Shown: piece by piece, positions 8,653-18,428 of the stretch
Layout of the letters: every line of letters starts with the position of its first letter
Position numbering within the stretch: position 1 is the first letter of the stretch
Notes under the pieces: generated by a model
The model's database searches: none
What the model saw: only the letters and a program-made list of their open reading frames with translations
What the model was told of the DNA's origin: nothing
NCBI RefSeq assembly: GCF_000613725.1
Contig: NZ_BAJN01000010.1
Coordinates: forward strand, 43,373-107,372
Length of the DNA: 64,000 nt
From: Hoylesella pleuritidis JCM 14110
Lineage (GTDB): Bacteria > Bacteroidota > Bacteroidia > Bacteroidales > Bacteroidaceae
Direction of reading: 5' to 3'
Translations under genes and position numbers: made by a program

Positions 8653-9881
8653 CCCAAAGAACATATACGCCAGTGTTATTGCAGCTATTACTCCACACAA
8701 ATCGGCAAGTAATCCGCAGGTTACTGCGTGGCGAGTATACTTGATGTTGATGCTCCCGAAATAAACGGCGAGAATGTAAAACGTGGTATCTGTCGAGCCT
8801 TGAAACAAGCAACTTAATCGCCCCACAAATGAATCGGCCCCGTAAGTGGTCATCGTGTCGACCATCATTCCGCGTGCCCCACTGCCCGAAAGGGGTTTCA
8901 TCAGCGCTGTGGGGAGTGCTTCCACGAAGGCTGTATTGCCTCCACACGCTGCAACTAACCCCTTGATGCCGTCCACCAACATATCCATCGCGCCCGAAGC
9001 ACGGAAAACACCGATGGCAACGAGTATCGCTACCAAGTAAGGAATGATACGAACGGCCGTCTGAAAGCCCTCTTTCGCACCCTCGATAAAGGCGTCGTAC
9101 ACATTGATTCGCTTGCGCACACCCGCCAAAATGAATGCAATGATAATCGTCATCAGCACAATATTGGCTACGCTCGTACTCACTACGCTCATCTGTTCTT
9201 TGTTAAGCTGTCCGAATCCCCAAATGATTCCGCCTACGATGGCAAGCATTCCGCCGAGTGTGAGCAGCATTGTGCGGTTGAATAAGTTGATGCGTTGATA
9301 GACGGATGTGATGATAATGCCGGCCAATGTGGAGAAAAACGTGGCCAGAAGAATGGGGATAAACACATCCGTAGGCTGTTGTGCGCCCAGCTGTGAACGA
9401 TAGACGAGGATGCTCACAGGTATCAATGTCAGCCCTGATGTGTTCAAAACGAGGAACATAATCATCGGATTCGAGGCCGTGTCTTTTCTCGGATTCAATG
9501 TCTGTAATCGTTCCATCGCTTTCAAACCCAATGGAGTTGCAGCGTTGTCGAGCCCCAACATATTGGCGGCAATGTTCATAAAGATAGCGCCTGTGGCCGG
9601 ATCGCCTTTCGGAATATCAGGAAACAGTCTGCTGAAAACAGGTGAGAGCACCCTGCTAACGCGTTGATAAAGCCGCTGTGTTCGCCAATCTTCATCACAC
9701 CGAGCCATAATGAGAGCACGCCTGTCAGTCCGAGACTGATCTCGAAAGCCGTTTTCGACGTGTCGAATGTGGCGTTCATCATTGCCGGAAACACCGATAC
9801 GTCGCCTTCGAAGATGAGTTTCGCTAGCCCGATAACAAAGGCGATGACGAAGAAAGCAATCCAAATATAATTCAATACCAT
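8650..9881 (-). CDS. Fused SpmA-SpmB nucleoside-recognition membrane protein (frameshifted)
   Basis: Polytopic inner-membrane protein in which the two halves of the Bacillus spore-maturation proteins SpmA and SpmB (Gate/nucleoside-recognition domains) are fused; non-sporulating Bacteroidota carry this fusion. The N-half from ATG 9881 (MVLNYIWIAFFV) contains NATFDTSKTAFEISLG, then NIAANMLGLDNAATPLGLKAM; the C-half has PLSGSGARGMM. The frame breaks near 9657: one missing base between NALA and the RVLSPVFSRLFP segment. Restored length is 410 aa. Function in Bacteroidota is not known. Probably a sequencing deletion rather than a true pseudogene. Confidence 0.85.
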
Positions 9882-10040
9882 TCTGTTGCAAAAGTAAATG
9901 ATTTCTTGCACCTGACAAAGTTTTTACCTATGATAGTGCCGAAAATCTTTATCTGTCGGGTTGTTAACCGAAAAATTAGGGGCGATTATTTTGCAGTTAG
10001 GCGCAATTACGTTATTTTTGCACTTGAATCCGGTAAATGA

Positions 10041-11223
10041 ATGAGAATGAAAAAGACTTTCACGCGCGTGTTTTCAATAGCTCTGCTCGTTGTGGCTGTA
10101 TTGAATTTCACCGCCTGCAACAAGCAAAAATTTAATGTAAACGGTACAATTAGCGAGGCTAAAGACTCGATATTGTACTTTGAAAATATGAGTCTCAATG
10201 GCCCGGAAGTGGTCGATTCGGTTCGACTGAACGCCGACGGAGTCTTCCATTTCAGTGCAAAGGCCACGGGATCGCCCGAGTTTTACCGCCTGAGAATTGC
10301 CGGACAGATCATCAATGTGGCCGCAGACTCAACGGAAAACATTACCATTAAGGCCGTATTTCCTACGATGTCGGACGGTTATGAAGTGTCGGGCTCTGAG
10401 GAGTGCAGCAAGATCAAGGAGCTGGCTCTGATGCAGATGCGACTTCAAACGCAGATAGATGCCATTGCGAAGAGCCCCGATCTCGGCGTGGATGCTGTGG
10501 AAGACAGTGTCGCCAAGGTATTGGACGTGTATAAGAACAACGTCAAACTCAATTACATCTTCAAGCAACCGATGAACTTACGCCTATTTTGCACTGTTTC
10601 AAACCGTTATTTTAGGCGACGCCAACGTTTTGATATTCAATCCCCGCAGCTCTTCGGCCGACGTGAAAGTGTTTGCCGCCGTGGCCACCAGCTGGGACAC
10701 GTATTATCCCCAGTCGTTACGCGGCGAGAATTTACATAACATTGCCATCGCCGGAATGAAGAATGTGCGTATCATTCACAATGAAGCCGCACGGTCGATC
10801 GATGCCGATAAAGTGGATGTCTCGGGCTTGATAGACATCGCTTTGCGCGACAATAAGGGACGTTTGCGGCGTTTGAAGGAGTTGAAAGGCCGTGTCGTGA
10901 TGCTCGATTTTCACCTATTCGCCGGCGAAGGATCGCTGAAACGCATTATGATGTTGCGCGATCTGTACAACAAATACCACGCAATGGGCTTCGAAATATA
11001 CCAAGTTTCAGTCGATCCCGACGAACATTTTTGGAAGCAACAGACTGCTGCACTACCCTGGATCAGCGTTCGCGACGAGGCAGGTGTACGTTCGTCTAAT
11101 CTCGTGAGCTATAATGTGCAGAGTCTTCCGACTTTCTTTCTCATCGATCGTAACAATGTTTTACAGAAGCGCGACGCCCAAATCAAAGACCTGGATGCCA
11201 CTCTTCGCGCTATGTTGAAGTAA
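10041..11223 (+). CDS. Thioredoxin-fold lipoprotein with N-terminal DUF4369-like domain (frameshifted)
   Basis: Envelope lipoprotein: N-terminal signal with lipobox FTAC (Cys about residue 29), a beta-rich DUF4369-like domain beginning FNVNGTISEAKDSILYF, and a C-terminal TlpA/AhpC-like thioredoxin fold. Start is ATG 10041 or 10047. The C-terminal domain lacks a CxxC: where the redox motif should be, LDFHLFAGEGSLKRIM is seen, so it is probably not a disulfide reductase. The later VQSLPTFFLIDRNN keeps the cis-Pro loop. The frame breaks near 10578; two missing bases (or one extra) restore NLRAYFALFQTVILGD. Restored length is about 394 aa. This is the only frameshift here not explained by one missing base. 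Confidence 0.82.
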
Positions 11224-11291
11224 AGAGCGAAGCGGGGGATACTATTACGATCAATGCCGATAACCGTTTTTCGCGGGCGAATAAGATTAAA

Positions 11292-11822
11292 ATGATGAAT
11301 GTTTTAGAGAGATTCAAGTATTGTCCGGTGTGCGGGAGCTCGCATTTTGAGACAAACAGTGAGAAAAGTAAATTATGCCGGAGTTGCGGATTTGAGTATT
11401 TCGTCAATCCCAGTGCCGCTACGGCCGCATTTATTATGAATGAGCGGGGCGAGCTTTTGGTTGAACGTCGCAAGCGAGAACCGGCTAAAGGGATGCTCGA
11501 TTTGCCCGGAGGGTTCTGCGATGTGGATGAAAACATCGTGCAGGGACTGCGTCGTGAGGTGCGCGAAGAGACTGGGTTAAAGGTCGTCAGCGAGCGTTTC
11601 GTGATGAGTTGCCCTAACGTTTACCTTTATTCCGGCGTGGAAATCCCTACGATGGATTTGTTTTTCGAATGCGAAGTAACAGCCGGCGAGGAGCCTGTTG
11701 CTATGGACGACGCGGCCGAATGTATGTGGATTCCGTTGCGTGAGATTCGTATCGAACAGTTCGGTCTGCGTTCCGTGCGCCAGGCTTTGTATGAGTTTAT
11801 TGAACAGAAAAGTAAAAATTGA
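11292..11822 (+). CDS. NUDIX hydrolase with N-terminal zinc ribbon
   Basis: 176-residue protein. Residues about 11-33 hold a CPVCGS ... CRSCGFEY zinc ribbon as in NADH pyrophosphatase-like proteins. The Nudix box follows as GGFCDVDENIVQGLRREVREETGL spread over about residues 76-99 with the expected Gly, Glu and REVREE positions. It would hydrolyse a nucleoside diphosphate linked to another moiety in the cytoplasm; the substrate cannot be read. Start MMNVLERF gives a choice of two adjacent ATGs. It stands alone, 69 bases after the lipoprotein gene. Confidence 0.92.
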   Translation: MMNVLERFKYCPVCGSSHFETNSEKSKLCRSCGFEYFVNPSAATAAFIMNERGELLVERRKREPAKGMLDLPGGFCDVDENIVQGLRREVREETGLKVVSERFVMSCPNVYLYSGVEIPTMDLFFECEVTAGEEPVAMDDAAECMWIPLREIRIEQFGLRSVRQALYEFIEQKSKN

Positions 11823-11903
11823 CGAAAACTCCGCTCTATCCGTAAACGGATTGATACTTAAAAATCAACGATGGAAACACATAAGCAAATGAAATTTGTA
11901 TGG

Positions 11904-12089
11904 TATTGATTCTCAATTAAATACGAATATAGTTCTGATTAGCAATTAATCGTACGATAACTAATGGTTAAATGCATTGCGAAAAGCCGTTAAACGCACG
12001 CCATTTAACGGTTAATTGCAAGGTGATAAACGGTTATTTGAAAAGGGATTTGTATATAACTGATTTTCAGGTATATACAAATCCCTTTT
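11904..12089. repeat. 22-bp phased dyad array with terminal hairpin, locus R3
   Basis: Five units with centres 11944, 11966, 11988, 12010 and 12032, all 22 bp apart; the third is the asymmetric GCGAAAAGCCGTTAAACG. The left flank carries TTGATTCTCAA and the right a perfect 18-bp hairpin (12041-12058 with 12072-12089) whose loop contains TGATTTTCA and which ends in TTTT. In this convergent gap the hairpin can terminate transcripts from either side. Confidence 0.9.
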
Positions 12090-12142
12090 CGTCTCTTTTC
12101 TTTTGTTCTTCTGTCTGAAATGTAATCAGTTGAAGTTTAATA

Positions 12143-12730
12143 TTAATTCTTTCGTCGGAGGATTCTGCCGGCACAGTCAGCCAGTACAACGATGGCGCCT
12201 GCCAATATCGCAGTGTCTTTGATAACGAGCCTTCCTGCACCCGTTAAAAGCGGGAATCCGTGTTCGCCACTGCCCAAATCGGGCACCCAAACCTCGGGAG
12301 TGGTGATGAGAAACGACAGTGTTCCGAAAGTCATTAAGATGACAAGACCGGCCCCGATGAAGCCCGGCTTGGGCCAAAAGATGCCCAATAAGGTCAGGAC
12401 TCCGAATGACATAATCATTAAGCCCAATCCTTTGGAGAATGTGTAAGTATGATTGGTTTCGTGCCAAGCGTGTTTCTTTGCATCGAATTCACCCTCTTTG
12501 AGTTTGTAGTCTTTGTATTCGGGTGCATCCTTGGCATAGAAAAAACTCATAAACGGACTGTTGGCTACAAACGGTACGATGCCTTCGGCCTCATAATTCC
12601 AAAATTTCAGTCCGCCGATCCATATAAAAATGATGAATATGGCCACACGAATCAGATTCACTCCTGTTGCTTTTAGTGATGCCGACAGCTGTAAAATGAC
12701 GGTCATCAATGTAGAAAATTTTCCCTTCAT
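12143..12730 (-). CDS. DUF417 (YkgB-like) membrane protein
   Basis: 195-residue inner-membrane protein with four hydrophobic segments, matching the DUF417/YkgB family (RVAIFIIFIWIGGLKFWNYEAEGIVPFVANSPF is the family's opening, about residues 27-59). A roughly 35-residue charged insertion between the first two membrane segments is usual for Bacteroidota members. Homologues in enterobacteria respond to hypochlorous acid and related reactive chlorine stress, but the function is unproven. A -7 element TATCTTTG (minus strand, 12804-12811) upstream suggests its own promoter. It is transcribed toward NUDIX across repeat R3. Confidence 0.88.
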   Translation of the reverse strand: MKGKFSTLMTVILQLSASLKATGVNLIRVAIFIIFIWIGGLKFWNYEAEGIVPFVANSPFMSFFYAKDAPEYKDYKLKEGEFDAKKHAWHETNHTYTFSKGLGLMIMSFGVLTLLGIFWPKPGFIGAGLVILMTFGTLSFLITTPEVWVPDLGSGEHGFPLLTGAGRLVIKDTAILAGAIVVLADCAGRILRRKN

Positions 12731-12803
12731 AATTGTTGTTTATTTAATTGTTAATCCTGTTTCCGTCTGCCTCTGTGGGCAGTTTCGGTCTTCTTTTCGG
12801 GCA

Positions 12804-12811
12804 CAAAGATA
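12804..12811 (-). promoter_or_regulatory. -7 element upstream of the DUF417 gene
   Basis: TATCTTTG on the minus strand, 74 bases before the start. No TTG at the usual distance, so moderate support only. Confidence 0.45.
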
Positions 12812-12976
12812 CGAAGAAAACGATGAATTGTATCACTAATTTGTATTTATTACAAAAACAATCTCCATTTATGACATATTCATCTACATCTGTTCGGCTT
12901 ATTGTTAATCGTTTGCAGATTTGTTAAAAGAGTGAAAACATATGCTATATAATAAGGTATAAGTAAAAGTTTTAAT

Positions 12977-12984
12977 TACTTTTG
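12977..12984 (+). promoter_or_regulatory. topA: -7 element of topA
   Basis: TACTTTTG matching TAnnTTTG, 28 bases before the topA ATG. The -33 element is not clear. Confidence 0.5.
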
Positions 12985-13012
12985 CACCCTATAAAAGTTA
13001 TACACAGCTATT

Positions 13013-15343
13013 ATGCAAGAGAATTTAGTCATTGTAGAGAGCCCTGCCAAGGCTAAAACCATAGAGAAATTTCTCGGTAAAGACTATAAGGTAATGTCCA
13101 GTTACGGGCATATCCGCGATCTGAAAAAGAAAGAGTTGAGTATCGACGAGAATACTTTGGAACCCACATACGAGATTCCCGACGAGAAGAAAAAGCTGGT
13201 GAGCGAACTCAAAAAGAATGCAACGGCTGCCCGGAAAGTGTGGTTGGCATCTGATGAGGACCGTGAGGGAGAGGCCATCTCGTGGCATCTGTGTGAGGTG
13301 TTGGGCTTGGATGAGGAGAAGACAAGCCGTATTGTGTTTCACGAAATCACGAAATCGGCCATCTTAGAAGCCATCGAAAAGCCTCGACATATCAATATGG
13401 ACCTGGTCAATGCACAGCAAGCCAGACGCGTATTGGACCGTTTGGTGGGCTTCAAACTGTCTCCGGTGCTGTGGCGGAAGGTGAAACCCGCACTCTCGGC
13501 AGGCCGTGTTCAGAGTGTGGCTGTTCGTTTAATCGTGGAGCGCGAGCGTGAAATACAGGCTTTCAAGAGTGAACCTTATTACCGAGTGAATGCTATTTTC
13601 TCTGTCATTCACGCCGACGGAAGCGCGTCGGAAGTAAAAGCTGAGCTTGAGAAACGTTTCAAGACCCATCAGGAAGCTGTCGACTTCTTGGAGAAATGTA
13701 AGGATTCGACCTTCAAAGTGGGTTCCATCACTAAGAAACCGTTGAAGCGTACGCCTGCGCCTCCATTCACAACGTCGACGCTTCAGCAAGAAGCAGCTCG
13801 CAAGTTGGGATTTACGGTGAGTCAGACGATGATGGTTGCACAGCGACTTTATGAAAACGGGCGCATTACTTATATGCGAACGGACAGCGTGAATTTGTCG
13901 AAACTCTGCATAGGAGCGGCCAAAGAAGAAGTTGTTAAGCTCTGGGGCGAAGCGTATAGCAAGCCGCGTAATTTCCAAACACATTCAAAAGGTGCGCAGG
14001 AAGCACACGAAGCGATTCGTCCGACGTATATGAGCGATTCGCAGATAGAAGGCACACAGCAGGAGAAACGCCTCTATGACCTTATCTGGAAACGCACAGC
14101 AGCCAGCCAGATGACCGATGCACAGATCGAGAAAACAACCGTAACGATCGATGTCAGCGGTGCAAACGAGAAGTTTGTAGCTACGGGTGAGGTGATCGTT
14201 TTCGACGGATTCCTCAAAGTTTACCGTGAATCGACCGACGATGACGATGCTAACAATCAGGAAGACTCAACCCATTTGCTGCCTGTTTTGAAACGAGGCG
14301 ATGAGTTGCAACGCAATGAAATCATCTCGACGGAGCGTTTCAGCCAAGGTCCTGCACGCTATACGGAGGCCAGTTTGGTGCATAAGTTAGAGGAGTTGGG
14401 TATCGGTCGTCCGTCTACTTACGCTCCGACGATCAGCACAATACAGCAACGCGAGTATGTACAAAAGGGTGATAAGAAGGGCGAAGAGCGCCAATACACC
14501 ATCGATTCGCTGAAAGGCATCAAGATAACGACACGTAACAGGAAAGAGACCGCAGGCAACGAGAAAGGCAAATTGTTGCCAACGGATATTGGGATCGTAG
14601 TCAACGATTTTCTCATCAACAACTTTCCGGGTATTATGGACTATCATTTTACGGCCCGAGTAGAGCAGCAATTCGACCGTATTGCAGAAGGAAAGGAAGG
14701 CTGGAAGAAGATGATGAAAGCCTTCGACAAGGATTTTGAGCCGACGGTAGATAACGTAATCAAAACCCGTTCTGAGCATAAGGCCGGCGAACGAGAACTG
14801 GGAACGGATCCCGTTTCGGGCAAACCGGTATTCGTTAAGATAGGTCGCTTCGGCCCGGTTGTACAAATCGGTACGGCCGAAGATAAAGACAAGCCGCGCT
14901 TCTCGCAGTTGCCCGCAGACAAAAGTATGGAGACCATTACGCTTGATGAGGCTTTGGAGTTGTTTAAATTGCCCCGAACCATTGGCGAATTTGAGGGCAG
15001 CGCTGTGGTGATTGGTGCCGGACGATTCGGTCCTTACGTGTTGCACAACAAGAAATATGTATCGCTTCCCAAGACAGAAGACCCGATGACGGTGGGTTTG
15101 GAGACTGCAATCGACTTAATAAATCAAAAGCGTGAGCAGGAGAAAAAGCGTCATATCAAAGCCTTTGAACAAGATCCGAAGTTGGAAGTGTTGAACGGTC
15201 GCTACGGGCCTTATATCGTTTACGACGGCAAAAATTATCGAATGCCGAAGAATCTCCACGACTCTGCGGCCGAACTCAGCTATGAACAGTGTATGGAAAT
15301 CGTCAAATCCGCACCCGCAAAAGCTGTTGCCAAGAAGAAATAA
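13013..15343 (+). CDS. topA: DNA topoisomerase I
   Basis: 776-residue type IA topoisomerase that relaxes negatively supercoiled DNA. The N-terminal TOPRIM domain begins NLVIVESPAKAKTIEKFLG and carries the acidic SDEDREGEAI. The catalytic tyrosine is Tyr287 in GRITYMRTDS. RPSTYAPTISTIQ follows, then C-terminal repeats with GRFGPVVQIG, GRFGPYVLHN and GRYGPYIVYDG, of the zinc-free TopA C-terminal type common in Bacteroidota; no Cys4 zinc fingers are present. The stop is 3 bases before aroK, which may be co-transcribed. Confidence 0.98.
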   Translation: MQENLVIVESPAKAKTIEKFLGKDYKVMSSYGHIRDLKKKELSIDENTLEPTYEIPDEKKKLVSELKKNATAARKVWLASDEDREGEAISWHLCEVLGLDEEKTSRIVFHEITKSAILEAIEKPRHINMDLVNAQQARRVLDRLVGFKLSPVLWRKVKPALSAGRVQSVAVRLIVEREREIQAFKSEPYYRVNAIFSVIHADGSASEVKAELEKRFKTHQEAVDFLEKCKDSTFKVGSITKKPLKRTPAPPFTTSTLQQEAARKLGFTVSQTMMVAQRLYENGRITYMRTDSVNLSKLCIGAAKEEVVKLWGEAYSKPRNFQTHSKGAQEAHEAIRPTYMSDSQIEGTQQEKRLYDLIWKRTAASQMTDAQIEKTTVTIDVSGANEKFVATGEVIVFDGFLKVYRESTDDDDANNQEDSTHLLPVLKRGDELQRNEIISTERFSQGPARYTEASLVHKLEELGIGRPSTYAPTISTIQQREYVQKGDKKGEERQYTIDSLKGIKITTRNRKETAGNEKGKLLPTDIGIVVNDFLINNFPGIMDYHFTARVEQQFDRIAEGKEGWKKMMKAFDKDFEPTVDNVIKTRSEHKAGERELGTDPVSGKPVFVKIGRFGPVVQIGTAEDKDKPRFSQLPADKSMETITLDEALELFKLPRTIGEFEGSAVVIGAGRFGPYVLHNKKYVSLPKTEDPMTVGLETAIDLINQKREQEKKRHIKAFEQDPKLEVLNGRYGPYIVYDGKNYRMPKNLHDSAAELSYEQCMEIVKSAPAKAVAKKK

Positions 15344-15346
15344 AGG

Positions 15347-15873
15347 ATGCAACGGATCATCATCATCGGCTATATGGGTTCGGGAAAGACCACAGTCGGC
15401 CGAGCGCTTGCACATAATTTGGGGCTTTCTTTCTATGATCTCGACTGGTATATAGAAAGCAGAATGCACAAGACAGTCAAGCAATTGTTTGATGAAAAGG
15501 GTGAAGCTGGCTTTCGTTTGATTGAACGTAATCTGCTGCATGAGCTTGCCGAGTTTGAGAATATCGTCATTAGCTGTGGTGGAGGGACGCCTTGCTTCTT
15601 CGATAATATGGCTTATCTCAATGCGCAAGGCGATACAGTGTACCTCAAAGCTACGCCGGACGTATTGCATGGACACCTGAAAATGGGGAAGACTGTTCGT
15701 CCGTTATTGCTCGATAAGACCGAAGACGAAGTGCAAACTTTCATAAGTCGCAACTTGCTGAGCGCGAAACTTACTATAACAAGGCCAAATACACATTGGA
15801 TGTAAACCTTATGGACAATTACGAAAAGATTAAAATATCAGTGCAGAAACTGCGAGAACTACTTAAAATATAG
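15347..15873 (+). CDS. aroK: Shikimate kinase (frameshifted)
   Basis: Phosphorylates shikimate at O3 with ATP, fifth step of the chorismate pathway. Motifs: Walker A GYMGSGKTTVGR (about residues 7-18), shikimate-binding FYDLDWYIE, FRLIERNLL and the lid SCGGGTPCF. The start at 15347 is 3 bases after topA. The frame breaks near 15754: with one base restored (for example AAC-CTT) the protein continues as LAERETYYNKAKYTLDV and ends at 15873, giving 175 aa, the normal family length. As printed it stops at 15805 and lacks the C-terminal helix. A deletion error is the likely cause, since the downstream frame is fully conserved. Confidence 0.92.
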
Positions 15874-15882
15874 ACTTTTGAA

Positions 15883-17775
15883 ATGAAGAAATGGACCATT
15901 GAAGACTCCAAAGAACTGTATAACATCAACGGTTGGGGAACTTCTTACTTCGGCATTAACGATAAGGGAGATGTCTATGTCACGCCTTGTAAGGATAATA
16001 CAGAGATTGATCTGCGCGATGTTATGGATGAGTTGGCACTCAGAGATGTAACTCCGCCTGTGCTTCTGCGCTTTACCGACATTCTCGACAGCCGTATCGA
16101 GAAGACTGCAAGCTGCTTTCAGAAAGCTGCAAAGGAATACGATTACAAAGGCGAAAACTTTATTATCTATCCCATTAAGGTGAATCAGATGCAGCCGGTA
16201 GTGGAAGAAATCATCTCGCACGGCCGCAAATTCAATCTCGGTTTGGAAGCAGGCAGCAAGCCGGAGTTGCACGCTGTCATTGCGGTTCAGTGTCAAAGTG
16301 ACTCTCTTATTGTGTGTAACGGCTACAAAGATCAATCTTATATCGAGCTGGCTTTGCTCGCTCAGAAGATGGGTAAGCGTATCTTCATTGTCGTCGAGAA
16401 GCTAAACGAACTCGAAATCATCGCTAAAATGGCCAAGAAACTTGATGTTAAGCCCAACTTAGGCATACGAATCAAGCTCGCTTCGAGCGGTTCCGGTAAG
16501 TGGGAAGAGAGCGGTGGCGATGCAAGTAAGTTCGGATTGACCAGCTCTGAACTGTTACAAGCCCTCGAATTATTGAACGAAAAGGGACTGAATGACTGCT
16601 TACGGCTCATCCACTTTCATATAGGCTCGCAGATAACGAAGATTCGTCGCATTCAGACTGCATTGAGAGAAGCGGCCCAATTCTATGTTCAACTGCACAA
16701 AATGGGCTATAATGTCGACTTCGTTGACTGTGGAGGAGGACTCGGAGTAGACTATGATGGCACACGTTCGTCGAATAGTGAGAGTTCTGTTAACTATTCG
16801 ATACAAGAGTATGTCAATGATTGCATCTACACGTTTGTTGATGCCGCCGACAAGAATGACATCTCCCACCCCAACATTATTACTGAAAGTGGACGTTCGT
16901 TGGTGGCTCATCACAGCGTGTTAGTTATCGATGTGCTCGAGACGGCATCGCTTCCAGAGATGCCCGAAGAGTTCGAAGCCACGGCCGAAGACCACCAGTT
17001 GGTGCGTGATTTGTATGATATCTGGTGCAAACTCAACCCTCGTTCGATGATGGAAGACTGGCACGATGCCGAGCAAATACGTGAAGAGGCGCTCGATTTG
17101 TTCTCACATGGGATGGTAGATTTGAAGACCCGCGCCGAGATCGAGAGTATGTATTGGAGCATTTGTCGTGAAATCAACAGCCTGGCCAAGTCTTTGAAGC
17201 ACGTACCCGATGAATTAAAGAGTATGGATAAGCTGTTAGCCGACAAGTACTTTTGCAATTTCTCGCTCTTCCAAAGCCTTCCCGATAGTTGGGCCATCGA
17301 TCAGTTGTTCCCCATTATGCCCGTACAGCGCCTCGATGAGCGGCCTACTCGCAATGCAACACTGCAAGACATCACGTGCGACAGCGATGGAAAGATTGCC
17401 AATTTCGTTACCAATCGCCACATCGGTCACGTGCTCCCCGTGCATCACTTGCGCCGAAACGAGCCTTATTATTTAGGTGTTTTCTTGGTCGGAGCATATC
17501 AAGAGATTCTCGGCGATATGCATAATCTCTTCGGAGATACCAATGCTGTGCATGTATCCGTTAAAGACGGACATTATCATATCGACCAGATCTTCGATGG
17601 AGAAACTGTTGAAGAAGTGCTCGATTACGTGCAATACAACCCTAAAAAGCTTGTTCGGCAACTCGAAATATGGGTGACCAAGAGTGTCAAACAGGGTAAA
17701 ATATCGCTTGAAGAGGGCAAAGTATTCCTCTCGAATTATCGTTCCGGACTCTACGGATACACCTATTTGGAATAA
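15883..17775 (+). CDS. speA: Biosynthetic arginine decarboxylase
   Basis: 630-residue PLP enzyme converting arginine to agmatine, the first step of the agmatine route to polyamines. It matches SpeA along its whole length: PLP lysine K99 in IYPIKVNQMQP, GLEAGSKPEL, the FHIGSQ segment, DCGGGLGVDYDG with the PLP-phosphate glycine loop, and ESGRSLVAHH. Cys at CDSDG near the C-terminus is where the arginine-site cysteine of the family is expected. Starts 9 bases after aroK and ends at a large hairpin terminator. No agmatine deiminase or carbamoylputrescine amidase is in the window. Confidence 0.97.
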   Translation: MKKWTIEDSKELYNINGWGTSYFGINDKGDVYVTPCKDNTEIDLRDVMDELALRDVTPPVLLRFTDILDSRIEKTASCFQKAAKEYDYKGENFIIYPIKVNQMQPVVEEIISHGRKFNLGLEAGSKPELHAVIAVQCQSDSLIVCNGYKDQSYIELALLAQKMGKRIFIVVEKLNELEIIAKMAKKLDVKPNLGIRIKLASSGSGKWEESGGDASKFGLTSSELLQALELLNEKGLNDCLRLIHFHIGSQITKIRRIQTALREAAQFYVQLHKMGYNVDFVDCGGGLGVDYDGTRSSNSESSVNYSIQEYVNDCIYTFVDAADKNDISHPNIITESGRSLVAHHSVLVIDVLETASLPEMPEEFEATAEDHQLVRDLYDIWCKLNPRSMMEDWHDAEQIREEALDLFSHGMVDLKTRAEIESMYWSICREINSLAKSLKHVPDELKSMDKLLADKYFCNFSLFQSLPDSWAIDQLFPIMPVQRLDERPTRNATLQDITCDSDGKIANFVTNRHIGHVLPVHHLRRNEPYYLGVFLVGAYQEILGDMHNLFGDTNAVHVSVKDGHYHIDQIFDGETVEEVLDYVQYNPKKLVRQLEIWVTKSVKQGKISLEEGKVFLSNYRSGLYGYTYLE

Positions 17776-17840
17776 GAAACGTTGTGATTGGGCCGCCGAA
17801 AACATTGAATGCGCCGGCCCAATCACAGTGTTTCTTATTC
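17776..17840 (+). terminator. Terminator after speA
   Basis: 20-bp stem (17776-17795 with 17815-17834) with two mismatches, starting right at the speA stop; weak T-rich tail. Confidence 0.75.
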
Positions 17841-17912
17841 TAAATATTTATTAAAACCCTTTCCGATCGTGTAACTTTCCTCCCCCGCATTCGTCATTTC
17901 AACAGAGAGAAG

Positions 17913-18428
17913 ATGAAGACTATCAATTTCCGTAACGACATTCTGCCGTTGAAAAACCAGCTTTATCGGCTGGCACTGCGGATTACTCTCAATGCCGCAG
18001 AGGCCGAAGATGTCGTTCAGGACACGTTGATTAAAGTCTGGAATAGGCGAGACAGTTGGGAGACTATCGGTTCAATAGAGGCTTTCTGTCTGACAATCTG
18101 CCGCAATTTGTCGCTTGATCGGCTCCGCAAACAGGACAATCAAAATTACTCTTTGGATGCAGATGCTACGATACAACAGCCCGACGGTACGGCAAATCCT
18201 TATGAGACGACAAGCCAAAGAGACCGAGTCGAACTGATACGTCAACTCATCGATGCTCTCCCCGAGAAACAACGGAGTTGCATCCAGCTGCGAGACTTCG
18301 AGGGAAAAGCCTACAAGGAAATAGCCGAAGTGCTCGAAATAAGCGAAGAACAAGTGAAAGTCAACATCTTTCGAGCGCGTCAGGCCATCAAAACCAAGTT
18401 CAAACAATTAGACGATTATGGACTATAA
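17913..18428 (+). CDS. ECF-type RNA polymerase sigma-70 factor
   Basis: 171-residue ECF sigma factor. The sigma2 region includes AEAEDVVQDTLIKVWNRR and CLTICRNLSLDRLRK; a short linker leads to sigma4 with ALPEKQRSCIQLRDFEGKAYKEIAEVL and a helix-turn-helix ending VNIFRARQAIK. It would redirect RNA polymerase to a small regulon. The 3' end overlaps the next gene by 11 bases, the arrangement usual for ECF sigma/anti-sigma pairs. Its signal is unknown; it does not resemble the SusC/FecR-linked class by context, as no FecR or TonB receptor is adjacent. Confidence 0.94.
   Translation: MKTINFRNDILPLKNQLYRLALRITLNAAEAEDVVQDTLIKVWNRRDSWETIGSIEAFCLTICRNLSLDRLRKQDNQNYSLDADATIQQPDGTANPYETTSQRDRVELIRQLIDALPEKQRSCIQLRDFEGKAYKEIAEVLEISEEQVKVNIFRARQAIKTKFKQLDDYGL

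Noticed and set aside
13013..15343. Long open frames on the strand opposite topA, speA and pflB
   Set aside because: They lie fully inside well-conserved genes, have no family features and no promoters; shadows of the real genes.
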